A DNA stretch of 64,000 bases. It comes from Streptomyces sp. NA02950 (lineage in GTDB: Bacteria > Actinomycetota > Actinomycetes > Streptomycetales > Streptomycetaceae). How positions within the stretch are numbered: the first letter of the stretch is position 1; the number at the start of each line of letters is the position of its first letter. The position numbers and the translations under genes are program-made. The stretch spans positions 2,596,001 to 2,660,000 of the forward strand of contig NZ_CP054916.1 in assembly GCF_013364155.1 (NCBI RefSeq). Reading direction: 5' to 3'. This document shows positions 15,597-24,246 of this stretch, piece after piece. Below the pieces are notes generated by a model. The model saw nothing but the letters and a program-made list of their open reading frames with translations. It was not told the origin of the DNA and did not search any database.

Positions 15597-17062
15597 GGTG
15601 CGGGCGCGGCCGCCGGGGCTCCGACGGTCGGCAGCCCGAGCATGACGCCCGCGGGCTTCTTCTGCTCCGCTGCGTTCCGCCGCTCCCATGCGTCACCCGC
15701 GCGGGTGCGCCGCACACCGCGGGGCGGGCCCTCGGCGAGCAGATGGTGCGGTGCGGCGTAGGTGATGTCGACCGTGACGACGTCACCGGGGCGCACCGGC
15801 TCCTCGGGCCGGGCGAAGTGGACCAGACGGTTGTCGGGGGCCCGGCCTGACAGCCGCCGGGTGGCGTCGTCCTTGCGGCCCTCGCCCTCGGCGACCAGCA
15901 CCTCCAGCGTCCGGCCGACCTGCTTCTTGTTCTCCTCCCAGGAGATCTCCTCCTGGAGGGCGACCAGCCGCTCGTAGCGCTCCTGGACGACGGCCTTGGG
16001 CACCTGCCCGTCCATCTCGGCGGCCGGGGTCCCGGGCCGCTTGGAGTACTGGAAGGTGAACGCCTGGGCGAACCGCGCCTCGCGCACCACGTGCAGCGTC
16101 TGCTCGAAGTCCTCGTCGGTCTCCCCGGGGAAGCCGACGATGATGTCGGTCGAGAGGGCGGCGTCCGGCATCGCGGCGCGCACCTTCTCGATGATGCCGA
16201 GGTAGCGCTCCTGCCGGTACGAGCGGCGCATCGCCTTCAGCACGGTGTCCGAGCCCGACTGGAGCGGCATGTGAAGCTGGGGCATCACGTTCTCCGTCTC
16301 CGCCATGGCGGTGATGACGTCGTCCGTGAAGTCCCGGGGGTGCGGGGAGGTGAACCGGACCCGCTCCAGGCCCTCGACCTTTCCACAGGCCCGCAGCAGC
16401 TTGCTGAACGCCTCGCGGTCGCCGATGTCCGACCCGTACGCGTTCACGTTCTGACCGAGCAGGGTGATCTCGGTGACGCCCTCGGCGACCAGCGCCTCGA
16501 CCTCGGCGAGGATGTCGCCGGGGCGGCGGTCCTTCTCCTTGCCGCGCAGCGCCGGAACGATACAGAAGGTGCAGGTGTTGTTGCAGCCGACGGAGATGGA
16601 GACCCACGCGGCGTACGCGGACTCCCGCCGCGTCGGCAGCGTGGAGGGGAAGGCTTCCAGCGACTCGGCGATCTCGACCTGTGCCTCCTCCTGGACGCGG
16701 GCGCGCTCCAGGAGCACCGGCAGGCTGCCGATGTTGTGCGTACCGAAGACGACGTCCACCCAGGGCGCCTTCTTCACGATGGTGTCGCGGTCCTTCTGGG
16801 CCAGGCACCCGCCGACGGCGATCTGCATGCCCGGCCGCCGCGCCTTGATCGGCGCCAGCCGGCCGAGATTGCCGTAGAGCCGGTTGTCGGCGTTCTCCCG
16901 CACCGCGCAGGTGTTGAAGACGACGATGTCGGCCTCGCCCTCGCCGGTGCCCTCGGGCGCGCGCACAAAGCCCGCGTCTTCCAGGAGGCCGGAAAGCCGC
17001 TCGGAGTCGTGGACGTTCATCTGGCACCCGTAGGTGCGCACCTCGTAAGTCTTCGCACTCAT
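15572..17062 (-). CDS. miaB: tRNA-2-methylthio-N6-dimethylallyladenosine synthase
   Basis: The 496-residue radical SAM methylthiotransferase acts on the i6A37 made by MiaA. Three cysteines of the N-terminal cluster domain are visible ([25 protein letters not shown]). The radical SAM cluster motif is [12 protein letters not shown], and a TRAM domain lies near the C-terminus ([14 protein letters not shown]... [11 protein letters not shown]). The C-terminus ends in an Ala/Pro-rich tail with GCGCD, whose DNA takes part in the downstream repeats. Start ATG 17062 has no strong ribosome-binding site; in-frame sequence upstream overlaps the promoter side of the TAXI-protein gene, so this start is the best fit. 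Confidence 0.95.
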   Translation of the reverse strand: MSAKTYEVRTYGCQMNVHDSERLSGLLEDAGFVRAPEGTGEGEADIVVFNTCAVRENADNRLYGNLGRLAPIKARRPGMQIAVGGCLAQKDRDTIVKKAPWVDVVFGTHNIGSLPVLLERARVQEEAQVEIAESLEAFPSTLPTRRESAYAAWVSISVGCNNTCTFCIVPALRGKEKDRRPGDILAEVEALVAEGVTEITLLGQNVNAYGSDIGDREAFSKLLRACGKVEGLERVRFTSPHPRDFTDDVITAMAETENVMPQLHMPLQSGSDTVLKAMRRSYRQERYLGIIEKVRAAMPDAALSTDIIVGFPGETDEDFEQTLHVVREARFAQAFTFQYSKRPGTPAAEMDGQVPKAVVQERYERLVALQEEISWEENKKQVGRTLEVLVAEGEGRKDDATRRLSGRAPDNRLVHFARPEEPVRPGDVVTVDITYAAPHHLLAEGPPRGVRRTRAGDAWERRNAAEQKKPAGVMLGLPTVGAPAAAPAPAAGCGCD

Positions 17063-17140
17063 CTCAATCGACCAGGGTACGGGGTCCCTCGCCTCCCCCG
17101 CCCCTCCCTTCCCGGGAGCAAGCCTGGCAGGATCGCGGTC

Positions 17141-18130
17141 ATGGCCGTCACCCTTCCGCGTCTCGACCGGCGCCGTGCCCTCCAGTCGGCGGGCGCGGGC
17201 CTGGTCGTCCTCGCGCTGCTGCTGTGGTGGCTGCTGCCGGTCGGCGGCGGGACCTCGCCCAGGGGGAAGGTCACCTTCGCGACCGGGGTCTCCACCGGGG
17301 TCTACGACACCTACGGCCAGATGCTCAAGCAGGACCTGGCCAGGGACCTCCCGGACGTGGACGTCGATCTCACGCAGTCCCGGGGCTCCCCTGACAACGT
17401 CGAGCGGCTGGCCGAGGGCAGGGCCACCTTCGCCATCGCCGCCACCGACGCCGTTGCCGCCTACCGCGGCAAGGCCGCCGACCGGCTGCGGGCGTGCGCC
17501 CGGCTCTACGACGACTACATGCAGCTGGTCGTGCCCCGGGGCTCGAAGGTGCGCTCGGCACGGGACCTGCGGCATCTGAAGGTCGGCGTGGGCGACGACG
17601 GCTCGGGCGTCCAGCTGATCACCCGGGCGCTGCTGAAGGCCGCCGGGGTCGACTTCCACAAGGACATCACGGCGGTCCGGGCCGGGATCGACACCATGCC
17701 GAAGCTGCTGCGGCAGGGGAAGCTGGACGCCTTCTTCTGGTCGGGCGGGCTGCCGACCACCGCGGTGCGCACCCTGGCCCGCGCCTATCCGATCCGGCTG
17801 GTCCAGCTCGGTGACCTCACCAGCCGGCTGCACCGGCAGGGCGGGGTGACGCGCTACTACCGGGCGGCGACCGTGCCCGCCGACGCGTACGCGGACATCC
17901 GGTGGCCGGAGCCGGTCAAGACGATCGCGGTACCGAATCTGCTGGTCACCACGGACCGGGTGGACACCGATCTGGCGGAGGGCGTCACCCGCACGGTGAT
18001 AGAGAACCGGGACCGCATCGGCGCGCAGGTGCACGCCGCCCAGAAGGTGGATCTGCGGACCGCCGTCTTCACCGATCCGCTCGTCCTGCACCGGGGCGCG
18101 GCGCGCTACTACCGCTCGGTCAAGCCGTAG
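17141..18130 (+). CDS. TAXI-family TRAP transporter substrate-binding protein
   Basis: The 329-residue protein starts with an uncleaved-looking signal anchor ([28 protein letters not shown]). The rest is a type II periplasmic binding fold of the TAXI type ([22 protein letters not shown], then [20 protein letters not shown], and [24 protein letters not shown]). Known members bind carboxylates such as glutamate. No TRAP permease gene is nearby, so it may act as a sensor or orphan receptor. It is divergent from miaB and convergent with the histidine kinase, separated by a strong terminator. A link to that kinase is possible but only inferred from position. Confidence 0.8.
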   Translation: MAVTLPRLDRRRALQSAGAGLVVLALLLWWLLPVGGGTSPRGKVTFATGVSTGVYDTYGQMLKQDLARDLPDVDVDLTQSRGSPDNVERLAEGRATFAIAATDAVAAYRGKAADRLRACARLYDDYMQLVVPRGSKVRSARDLRHLKVGVGDDGSGVQLITRALLKAAGVDFHKDITAVRAGIDTMPKLLRQGKLDAFFWSGGLPTTAVRTLARAYPIRLVQLGDLTSRLHRQGGVTRYYRAATVPADAYADIRWPEPVKTIAVPNLLVTTDRVDTDLAEGVTRTVIENRDRIGAQVHAAQKVDLRTAVFTDPLVLHRGAARYYRSVKP

Positions 18131-18135
18131 CCCCC

Positions 18136-18168
18136 GCCGGGCCCGGTCAGGCCCTGACCGGGCCCGGC
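18136..18168. terminator. Bidirectional terminator hairpin
   Basis: A perfect 15-bp stem (18136-18150 with 18154-18168) with a 3-nt loop separates the TAXI gene and the convergent histidine kinase gene. The last kinase codons lie inside the stem. Confidence 0.8.
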
Positions 18169-19583
18169 CCGCCCTGGGGTTCGGTACGCGGAACGGTGAT
18201 GGTGACCCGCAGCCCGCGCGGTTCATTGGGGGCGTAGGAGATCGTGGCGCCGCCCGCGGCCAGCAGGGCGCGGGTGATGGACAGGCCCAGGCCGGAGCCC
18301 GAGACGTTCTGGTGGCGGCCGCTGCGCCAGAATCGGTCGCCGATCCGGGCCAGCTCGTCCTCGGTGAGCCCGGGGCCGCCGTCGGCGACGGTGATGGCGA
18401 TGGTGTCGCCCTCCGGCCGCACCGAGACCTCCACATGGGCGCCCTCCGGCGTGAACTTCAGGGCGTTGTCCACCACGGCGTCGAGGGCGCTGGACAGGGC
18501 CACCGGATCGGCCCAGCCGGTGACCGCAGCGGGGCCGGTGCAGGCGAGACCGACCTCCTCGCGCTCGGCGACCGGAAGCCAGGCGCCGACCCGGTCGGCG
18601 GCCAGTTCGGCGATGTCGGTGAGCCGGAGGTCCGCCGCGGAGTGCTCGGCCAGGGCGAGGTCCAGGAGGTCGTCGAGGACGCTGGCCAGCCGCTTGCCCT
18701 CGGTGCGCACCGAGGCGATCTCCTCGTGCCCCGGCGGCAGTTCCAGCGCCAGCAGCTCGATCCGCAGCAGCAGTGCGGACAGCGGATTGCGCAGCTGGTG
18801 GGAGGCGTCGGCGACGAACGCCCGCTGCTGCTCGAGGACTTCCTCGACGTTGTCCGCCATCTCGTTGAACGAGCGGGCCAGCCGGCGCAGCTCGGGCGGC
18901 CCGGAGGCGGCCGCGACCCGTGACTGCATCCGGCCGGTCGCGATGTCGTGGGTGGCCGTGTCCAGGACGCGTACCGGCCGCAGCACCCAGCCGGTGAGCC
19001 GGAAGGCGGCGCCCACCGCCAGCAGCATCGAGGCCGCCTCGCCCGCGCCGATCAGCAGCCAGCCGTGCAGGATGCGCGACCGCATGTGACCCGTGGGCGA
19101 GTCGGTGACGACGACGGCCACCACGTCCCCGTCCCGGACGACGGGGGACGCCACGGTGAGCCTCCCGCGCTGCCAGGGCCACACCTGGTGCGGATCGTGG
19201 CTGCGACGCCCGGCGAGGGCCTCGTCGAACGCCGCGGCGCCATCGCCGGTCCGGGGCAGTCGCCAGCCATCGGGCGCCTCGGCCATGGGAGGGGCGTCGC
19301 GATCGCGGTAGAAGACGCCGGCCCGTATGCCGTAGAGGTCGTGGTAGCGCTCGAGTTCGGAGCGCAGGGTGTCCCGGCGCCCGTCCCCGTCGGGGGTGGC
19401 CGTGCCCGACGGTCCTGCGGTGACGAACTGGGCCAGCGCGGCGAACCGCGCGGTGTCGTCGATCCGGTCGACGACCACCCTCTGCTGTTCCCGCGCGGCC
19501 AGGCTCCCCGCCAGCGGGAAGCCCAGCGCGAGCAGCACGCCCGCCATGAGGACGATGAGCAGCGGAAGGAGTCGAGTGCGCAC
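18147..19583 (-). CDS. Two-component sensor histidine kinase
   Basis: The 478-residue membrane kinase has TM1 near the N-terminus ([22 protein letters not shown]), an extracytoplasmic sensor region of about 130 residues, and TM2 ([19 protein letters not shown]). A HAMP region follows, then a HisKA domain with the phospho-acceptor in [15 protein letters not shown] and a HATPase domain ([29 protein letters not shown]). It follows the response regulator gene by 21 nt and is cotranscribed with it. From memory, the orthologous S. coelicolor pair SCO5784/5785 affects antibiotic production and protein secretion. GTG 19583 is the likely start, with only a weak ribosome-binding site. Confidence 0.9.
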   Translation of the reverse strand: MRTRLLPLLIVLMAGVLLALGFPLAGSLAAREQQRVVVDRIDDTARFAALAQFVTAGPSGTATPDGDGRRDTLRSELERYHDLYGIRAGVFYRDRDAPPMAEAPDGWRLPRTGDGAAAFDEALAGRRSHDPHQVWPWQRGRLTVASPVVRDGDVVAVVVTDSPTGHMRSRILHGWLLIGAGEAASMLLAVGAAFRLTGWVLRPVRVLDTATHDIATGRMQSRVAAASGPPELRRLARSFNEMADNVEEVLEQQRAFVADASHQLRNPLSALLLRIELLALELPPGHEEIASVRTEGKRLASVLDDLLDLALAEHSAADLRLTDIAELAADRVGAWLPVAEREEVGLACTGPAAVTGWADPVALSSALDAVVDNALKFTPEGAHVEVSVRPEGDTIAITVADGGPGLTEDELARIGDRFWRSGRHQNVSGSGLGLSITRALLAAGGATISYAPNEPRGLRVTITVPRTEPQGGPGPVRA

Positions 19584-19604
19584 CCAGGGATCCCCGTGGT
19601 CGTT

Positions 19605-20315
19605 TCAGGAGGCCGGAACGACGAGGCGGTAGCCCACCCCGCGCACCGTCTCTATCAGCGCCGGCATCCGCAACTTGGAACGGAGGGAGGCGATGTGCAC
19701 CTCCAGGGTGCGCCCGGTCCCCTCCCAACTCGTGCGCCACACCTGGCTGATGATCTGCTCCCGGCGGAAGACCACCCCGGGGCGCTGGGCGAGCAGCGCC
19801 AGCAGGTCGAACTCCTTGCGGGTGAGGGAGACGGACGCCCCGTCCACCGCCACCTGGCGGGTGGCCAGTTCGATGGTCACGGGGCCGAGCCGCAGCGGCG
19901 GCTGGGGGCCGCTCCCGGGCTCCTCGGCGGGCACGGCGGGGTCCGGCGGGACGGTGCGGCGGCTGACGGCGTGGATACGGGCCAGCAGTTCCATGGTGTC
20001 GTAGGGCTTGACCACGTAGTCGTCGGCGCCGAGGTTGAGACCGTGGATGCGCGAGCGCACATCCGCCCGCGCGGTCACCATGATCACGGGAGTGGTGGTG
20101 CGCTTGCGGATCCGGCCGCACACCTCGAAGCCGTCCTGGTCCGGCAGGCCGAGATCGAGGAGGACAACGCTGAAGGGCGCGCCCGAGTCGGGCAGCAGGG
20201 CCTGGAGCGCCTCCTCACCGCTGCGCGCGTGGGTGACGTCGAAGCCGTGCCGGGACAGCACTGCGGACAGGGCCGCGGCGACATGGTTGTCGTCCTCGAC
20301 GAGCAGCAGTCTCAC
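19605..20315 (-). CDS. OmpR-family response regulator
   Basis: The 236-residue regulator has an N-terminal receiver with acidic pocket LLVEDDN, phospho-acceptor Asp in VVLLDLGLPDQDGFEV, a conserved Thr/Ser switch region (IMVTARAD) and the lysine of DYVVKPYD. The C-terminal winged helix starts near residue 145 (VTLTRKEFDLLALLAQRPGVVFRREQI... GRTLEVHIASLRSKL, YRLV). Start GTG 20315. It is the first gene of the regulator-kinase pair. Its promoter lies in the 326-bp gap shared with gluA, so the two promoters diverge. Confidence 0.92.
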   Translation of the reverse strand: MRLLLVEDDNHVAAALSAVLSRHGFDVTHARSGEEALQALLPDSGAPFSVVLLDLGLPDQDGFEVCGRIRKRTTTPVIMVTARADVRSRIHGLNLGADDYVVKPYDTMELLARIHAVSRRTVPPDPAVPAEEPGSGPQPPLRLGPVTIELATRQVAVDGASVSLTRKEFDLLALLAQRPGVVFRREQIISQVWRTSWEGTGRTLEVHIASLRSKLRMPALIETVRGVGYRLVVPAS

Positions 20316-20641
20316 CGGATCCCCGCACCACCTTCATCGCTCGGTTCATCACGTCATCACTCAAGGAATCACAAAAATTCATGAGGGGACTGGCGCCCCG
20401 TAGCCCCGGACCACGAACATGGCCACAGGGCATCCACGCCGATCGAAGCCCGGCCGTCAAGACGCTTTCGGTCACACAGTGGTTTCCGTTATGTAGCCGG
20501 TACGACACCGCCGCAGCCCCTTCACACAGAGTGTCCGGTCGCGGCCAGATCGTTATCCTCAATTTCAGCTCAGATGTAATGACGCTGGTCGAGACAGCTC
20601 ATTAATGTCCTCCCAACCGAGGAGGACGGAGCGAGACGCCG
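20316..20641. promoter_or_regulatory. Divergent promoter region between the response regulator and gluA
   Basis: This 326-bp gap has no gene. It is noticeably more AT-rich near both ends than the flanking coding DNA, for example the stretch before the regulator start and 20550-20600 before gluA, as expected for promoters. A GGAGGA at about 20619-20624 precedes gluA by a long 17 nt. I could not assign -10/-35 boxes with confidence. Confidence 0.5.
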
Positions 20642-21418
20642 ATGAGCGAAGTATCGGTGACCAAGGACGCCACACCGGCGGCGAACGCGTTGCTTGCGCT
20701 GTCAGGAGTCAACAAGCACTTCGGCGCGCTGCATGTACTCCAGGACATCGACCTGACCATCGCCCGGGGCGAAGTGGTCGTGGTGATCGGACCTTCCGGG
20801 TCCGGTAAGTCCACACTGTGCCGGACGATCAACCGCCTGGAGACCATCGACGACGGATCCATCACGATCGACGGCAAGCCCCTGCCCCAGGAGGGCAGGG
20901 AGCTCGCCCGGCTGCGCGCCGATGTGGGCATGGTCTTCCAGTCCTTCAACCTCTTCGCGCACAAGACAGTGCTCGAGAACGTGATGCTGGGCCAGCTCAA
21001 GGTCCGCAAGACGGACAGGAAGGCCGCCGAGGACAAGGCCCGCAAGCTGCTCGACCGGGTGGGCGTGGGCACCCAGGCGGACAAGTACCCCGCCCAGCTT
21101 TCCGGCGGCCAGCAGCAGCGTGTGGCCATCGCCCGCGCGCTGGCCATGGACCCCAAGGTGATGCTCTTCGACGAGCCGACCTCGGCCCTGGACCCGGAGA
21201 TGATCAACGAGGTGCTGGAGGTCATGCAGCAGCTCGCCCGGGACGGGATGACCATGGTCGTCGTCACCCACGAGATGGGCTTCGCGCGCTCCGCCGCGAA
21301 CCGGGTGGTCTTCATGGCCGACGGGCGCATCGTCGAAGAGGCCGAGCCGGACCAGTTCTTCAACAACCCCCGCAGCGACCGGGCGAAGGACTTCCTGTCG
21401 AAGATCCTCCACCACTGA
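20642..21418 (+). CDS. gluA: Glutamate ABC transporter, ATP-binding protein
   Basis: The 258-residue ATPase belongs to the polar amino acid uptake family. It shows Walker [10 protein letters not shown] (about residues 50-58), a Q-loop ([17 protein letters not shown]), ABC signature [15 protein letters not shown], Walker [13 protein letters not shown] and the switch histidine in [10 protein letters not shown]. It is the first gene of gluABCD, which takes up glutamate across the membrane. The start ATG 20642 gives a short N-terminal extension before the conserved [12 protein letters not shown]. Confidence 0.95.
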   Translation: MSEVSVTKDATPAANALLALSGVNKHFGALHVLQDIDLTIARGEVVVVIGPSGSGKSTLCRTINRLETIDDGSITIDGKPLPQEGRELARLRADVGMVFQSFNLFAHKTVLENVMLGQLKVRKTDRKAAEDKARKLLDRVGVGTQADKYPAQLSGGQQQRVAIARALAMDPKVMLFDEPTSALDPEMINEVLEVMQQLARDGMTMVVVTHEMGFARSAANRVVFMADGRIVEEAEPDQFFNNPRSDRAKDFLSKILHH

Positions 21419-21487
21419 TCACGCGGTGGCTCCCCCAGGCCGCCGCTTTGTTTCCGCGATGACGTACTGAAACCAAGGATGGGCACC

Positions 21488-22396
21488 ATGAGCATGCGTA
21501 AGACGGCCGCGGCGGCCACGGTGGTACTCGCGCTGGCAGCGACGGCGACCGCCTGTGGCGGAGAGTCCGGCACCGCCGGTGACAAGCCGAAGGGCGGCGA
21601 CGTCAAGAGCGGCACCTACAAGGTCGCCAAGGACGTGAAGCTGGACTCGCCGACCCTGAAGAAGGCGCAGAAGCGCGGCAAGCTGATCATCGGCGCCAAG
21701 GCCGACCAGCCGTACCTCGGCTTCGTGGACACCGCGGGCAAGCGCACCGGTTTCGACATCGAGATCGCCAAGATGATCGCCGCCGACCTCGGCTTCTCCG
21801 AGAAGCAGATCGAGTTCAAGACGGTCGACTCCAACGTCCGCGAGACCTCGATCTCCAAGGGCCAGGTCGACTACTACGTCGGCACCTACACCATCAACGA
21901 CGAGCGCAAGAAGCAGGTCGGCTTCGCGGGCCCGTACTACGAGGCCGGCGCCGACCTCCTGGTCCGCAAGGACGAGAAGGGCATCACCGGCCCGGACAGC
22001 GTCAAGGGCAAGAAGGTCTGCTCGATCGTCGGCTCCACTCCGCTCCAGGAGATCAAGAAGTCGAAGTACGGCGCCAAGACCACCGAGCTGGGCAAGTACT
22101 CGCTCTGCGTCAAGCAGCTCCTCGACGGCCAGGTCGACGCGGTCACCACCGATGACGCCATCCTCAAGGGCTACGCCGCCCAGCGGCCCAGCAAGCTCAA
22201 GGTGGTCGGCAAGCCGTTCACCAAGGAGCCCTACGGCGTCGGCATGGACAAGGGCGACAAGGCGCTCCGCGACGCGATCACCGACGCGCTCGAGAAGCAC
22301 ATCAAGAACGGCGACTACAAGAAGGCGTACGACGGCACGCTCGGCAAGTCCGGCTCGTCCTACGTCGCGCCGAAGACCCCGCTGCCGCGCTACTGA
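21488..22396 (+). CDS. gluB: Glutamate-binding lipoprotein
   Basis: The 302-residue extracellular solute-binding protein has a lipoprotein signal (MSMRKTAAAATVVLALAATATAC, Cys 23) and a type II binding fold of the polar amino acid family (LIIGAKADQPYLGFVDTAGKRTGFDIEIAKMIA; later YYVGTYTINDERKKQVGFAGPYY). ATG 21488 is preferred over 21479: AAGG stands 9 nt upstream of 21488 but touches 21479. It captures glutamate and delivers it to GluCD. It is expected at higher level than the permeases because of the hairpin that follows. Confidence 0.93.
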   Translation: MSMRKTAAAATVVLALAATATACGGESGTAGDKPKGGDVKSGTYKVAKDVKLDSPTLKKAQKRGKLIIGAKADQPYLGFVDTAGKRTGFDIEIAKMIAADLGFSEKQIEFKTVDSNVRETSISKGQVDYYVGTYTINDERKKQVGFAGPYYEAGADLLVRKDEKGITGPDSVKGKKVCSIVGSTPLQEIKKSKYGAKTTELGKYSLCVKQLLDGQVDAVTTDDAILKGYAAQRPSKLKVVGKPFTKEPYGVGMDKGDKALRDAITDALEKHIKNGDYKKAYDGTLGKSGSSYVAPKTPLPRY

Positions 22397-22414
22397 GCCA
22401 GTCGCGTCACCGAA

Positions 22415-22437
22415 CCTGCCGGGTCACCCCTGGCAGG
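22415..22437 (+). promoter_or_regulatory. Intercistronic hairpin between gluB and gluC
   Basis: CCTGCC (22415-22420) pairs with GGCAGG (22432-22437), and GGG/CCC pairs extend inside the loop. Such hairpins after binding-protein genes commonly stabilise the upstream mRNA or partly terminate transcription. No T-run follows. Confidence 0.6.
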
Positions 22438-22505
22438 ATTCCCGTTCGCCCTCGAAGCCGGTGCGCTCCGCACGCCGCTGACCTGACCGCTACCGCGGAG
22501 AATCG

Positions 22506-23153
22506 ATGAACGTACTCCTCGATCATTTGCCCGAGTTCCGTGAAGGGTTCCTGGGAACCCTTGCCATCACGGCGGCCAGTGCGGTGCTCGCTCTTGTCCT
22601 GGGCATTCTCATAGCCGGCTTCCGGGTGTCCCCCATTCCGCCCTTGCGCGCCTTCGGCACGGCCTGGGTCACCCTGCTGCGCAACACGCCGCTGACCCTG
22701 CTGTTCCTGATCGCGTTCTTCGTGATCCCCCAGATCTTCTTCTCGGGGACGAGCCCGTTCGTCCTCGCGATGGGAGCGCTGGGCTGCTACACGTCGTCCT
22801 TCGTCTGCGAGGCCGTGCGGTCCGGTATCAACACCGTGCCGCTCGGCCAGGCGGAGGCCGCCCGCAGCCTGGGGATGACCTTTTCCCAGACCCTGCGGAT
22901 GATCGTTCTGCCGCAGGCCACCCGAACCGTGCTCCCTCCTTTGAGCAGCATCTTCATCGCTCTCACCAAGAACTCGGCCATCGCGGGCGCCTTCAGCGTC
23001 ACTGAGTTGTTCAGCGTTTCGAAGCTGCTGAGCGACAAGGGTTACGCGATCGGCTGGATCTTCCTCTGGATCGCCCTGGCCTACCTGGTCATCACCTTCA
23101 CCATCAGCGGTGCCTTCCGACTGCTGGAGCGCCGCCTGGAGGTGGCCCGATGA
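22506..23153 (+). CDS. gluC: Glutamate ABC transporter permease
   Basis: The 215-residue membrane protein has about five hydrophobic segments and the EAA loop of amino acid permeases (EAARSLGMTFSQTLRMIVLPQA), which contacts the ATPase. N-terminal features include HLPEFREGFLGTLAITAASAVLALVLG. The start ATG 22506 has GGAG seven nt upstream. The TGA overlaps the gluD start (ATGA), indicating translational coupling. Confidence 0.94.
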   Translation: MNVLLDHLPEFREGFLGTLAITAASAVLALVLGILIAGFRVSPIPPLRAFGTAWVTLLRNTPLTLLFLIAFFVIPQIFFSGTSPFVLAMGALGCYTSSFVCEAVRSGINTVPLGQAEAARSLGMTFSQTLRMIVLPQATRTVLPPLSSIFIALTKNSAIAGAFSVTELFSVSKLLSDKGYAIGWIFLWIALAYLVITFTISGAFRLLERRLEVAR

Positions 23154-24076
23154 GTTCGAGCGTCCTGTACGACGCCCCCGGCCCCAAGGCCCGTATCCGC
23201 AACCGGATCTTCTCGGTCGTCGGTGCCCTGGCCGTGCTCGGCATCGTCGTCTACGCCGTACTGCGCCTCGATGCCAAGGGCCAGTTCGAGCCGGAGATGT
23301 GGAACATCTTCAACAACGCGGGTGTGCGCACCAACATCCGCGACGGTGTGCTCACCACGCTCAAGGTGTTCGCGCTGGCGGCGGTGCTGTCCCTGGCCCT
23401 CGGCGCCCTGCTGGCGGTCGGCAGGCTCTCGGACCACAAGCCGGTCCGGTGGTTCGCGACCGGCTTCATCGAGCTGTTCCGGGCCGTCCCGCTGCTGATC
23501 ACCATTTACTCCCTGTGGCTGCTCTTCCTCACCTACAAGTCGGAACTGGGATTCAGCGGCGACGGCACAGCGTTCTGGGCCCTGGTCATCGGCCTGACCA
23601 TCTACAACGGCTCGGTGCAGGCGGAGGTGCTGCGGGCGGGCATCAACGCGGTGCCCAAGGGACAGCGCGAGGCCGCCTACGCCCTGGGCATGAGCAAGAC
23701 CCAGGTCATGGTGACCGTCCTCATCCCGCAGGCGGTCCGGGCGATGCTGCCGACCATCATCAGCCAGCTGGTGGTCACCCTGAAGGACACCTCGCTCGGC
23801 TTCGTCATCACCTATGAGGAGCTGCTGTACTCGCTCCAGCAGATGGCCGGGAACATCGTCGTCAACGACGAGAACCCCTACTTCCCGATGATCGTCGTCG
23901 GCGGTGTCATCTACATCGCGATGTGCATGGCGCTCTCCGCCCTGGCCACCTGGATCGAGCGGCGCGGCCGCCGGACCAAGACCGGTATCCCGGTCGCGGA
24001 CGCCGCCCAGCCGCTGGCCGCCGGTGACGCCGTGGACCTCACCACGACGGACGCCCCGGGCGGCAAGACGGACTGA
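23150..24076 (+). CDS. gluD: Glutamate ABC transporter permease
   Basis: The 308-residue permease is longer than GluC, with an extra N-terminal TM segment (IFSVVGALAVLGIVVYAVL) and a hydrophilic C-terminal tail after the last TM. The EAA loop is visible in KGQREAAYALGMSKTQVMVTVLIPQAVRAMLP. It pairs with GluC to form the membrane channel. It begins at the ATGA overlap with gluC and ends 24 nt before a strong terminator, closing the operon. Confidence 0.94.
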   Translation: MSSSVLYDAPGPKARIRNRIFSVVGALAVLGIVVYAVLRLDAKGQFEPEMWNIFNNAGVRTNIRDGVLTTLKVFALAAVLSLALGALLAVGRLSDHKPVRWFATGFIELFRAVPLLITIYSLWLLFLTYKSELGFSGDGTAFWALVIGLTIYNGSVQAEVLRAGINAVPKGQREAAYALGMSKTQVMVTVLIPQAVRAMLPTIISQLVVTLKDTSLGFVITYEELLYSLQQMAGNIVVNDENPYFPMIVVGGVIYIAMCMALSALATWIERRGRRTKTGIPVADAAQPLAAGDAVDLTTTDAPGGKTD

Positions 24077-24100
24077 CGATCGGTCGTATCGGAGTCCTCC

Positions 24101-24130
24101 AAGGGCGGTGGCGCGTGCGCCACCGCCCTT
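24101..24130 (+). terminator. gluABCD terminator hairpin
   Basis: A perfect 14-bp inverted repeat (24101-24114 with 24117-24130) lies 24 nt after the gluD stop. It has no long T-run, as usual in Streptomyces. Confidence 0.85.
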
Positions 24131-24246
24131 CGTCGCTTGACGCGGGCACCCGCAGTCGGTTGCATGCTTTCTGTGATCGCTCACCGGGTTTCAACTGCCA
24201 GTTTCCGTACGTCACGTACGACCCGCAGGGCCACAGGAACCGCACC

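Noticed and set aside
17141..20315. TAXI protein and two-component system as a characterised three-component ligand sensor
   Set aside because: The genes are convergent, separated by a strong terminator and not cotranscribed, so a functional link is only a guess.
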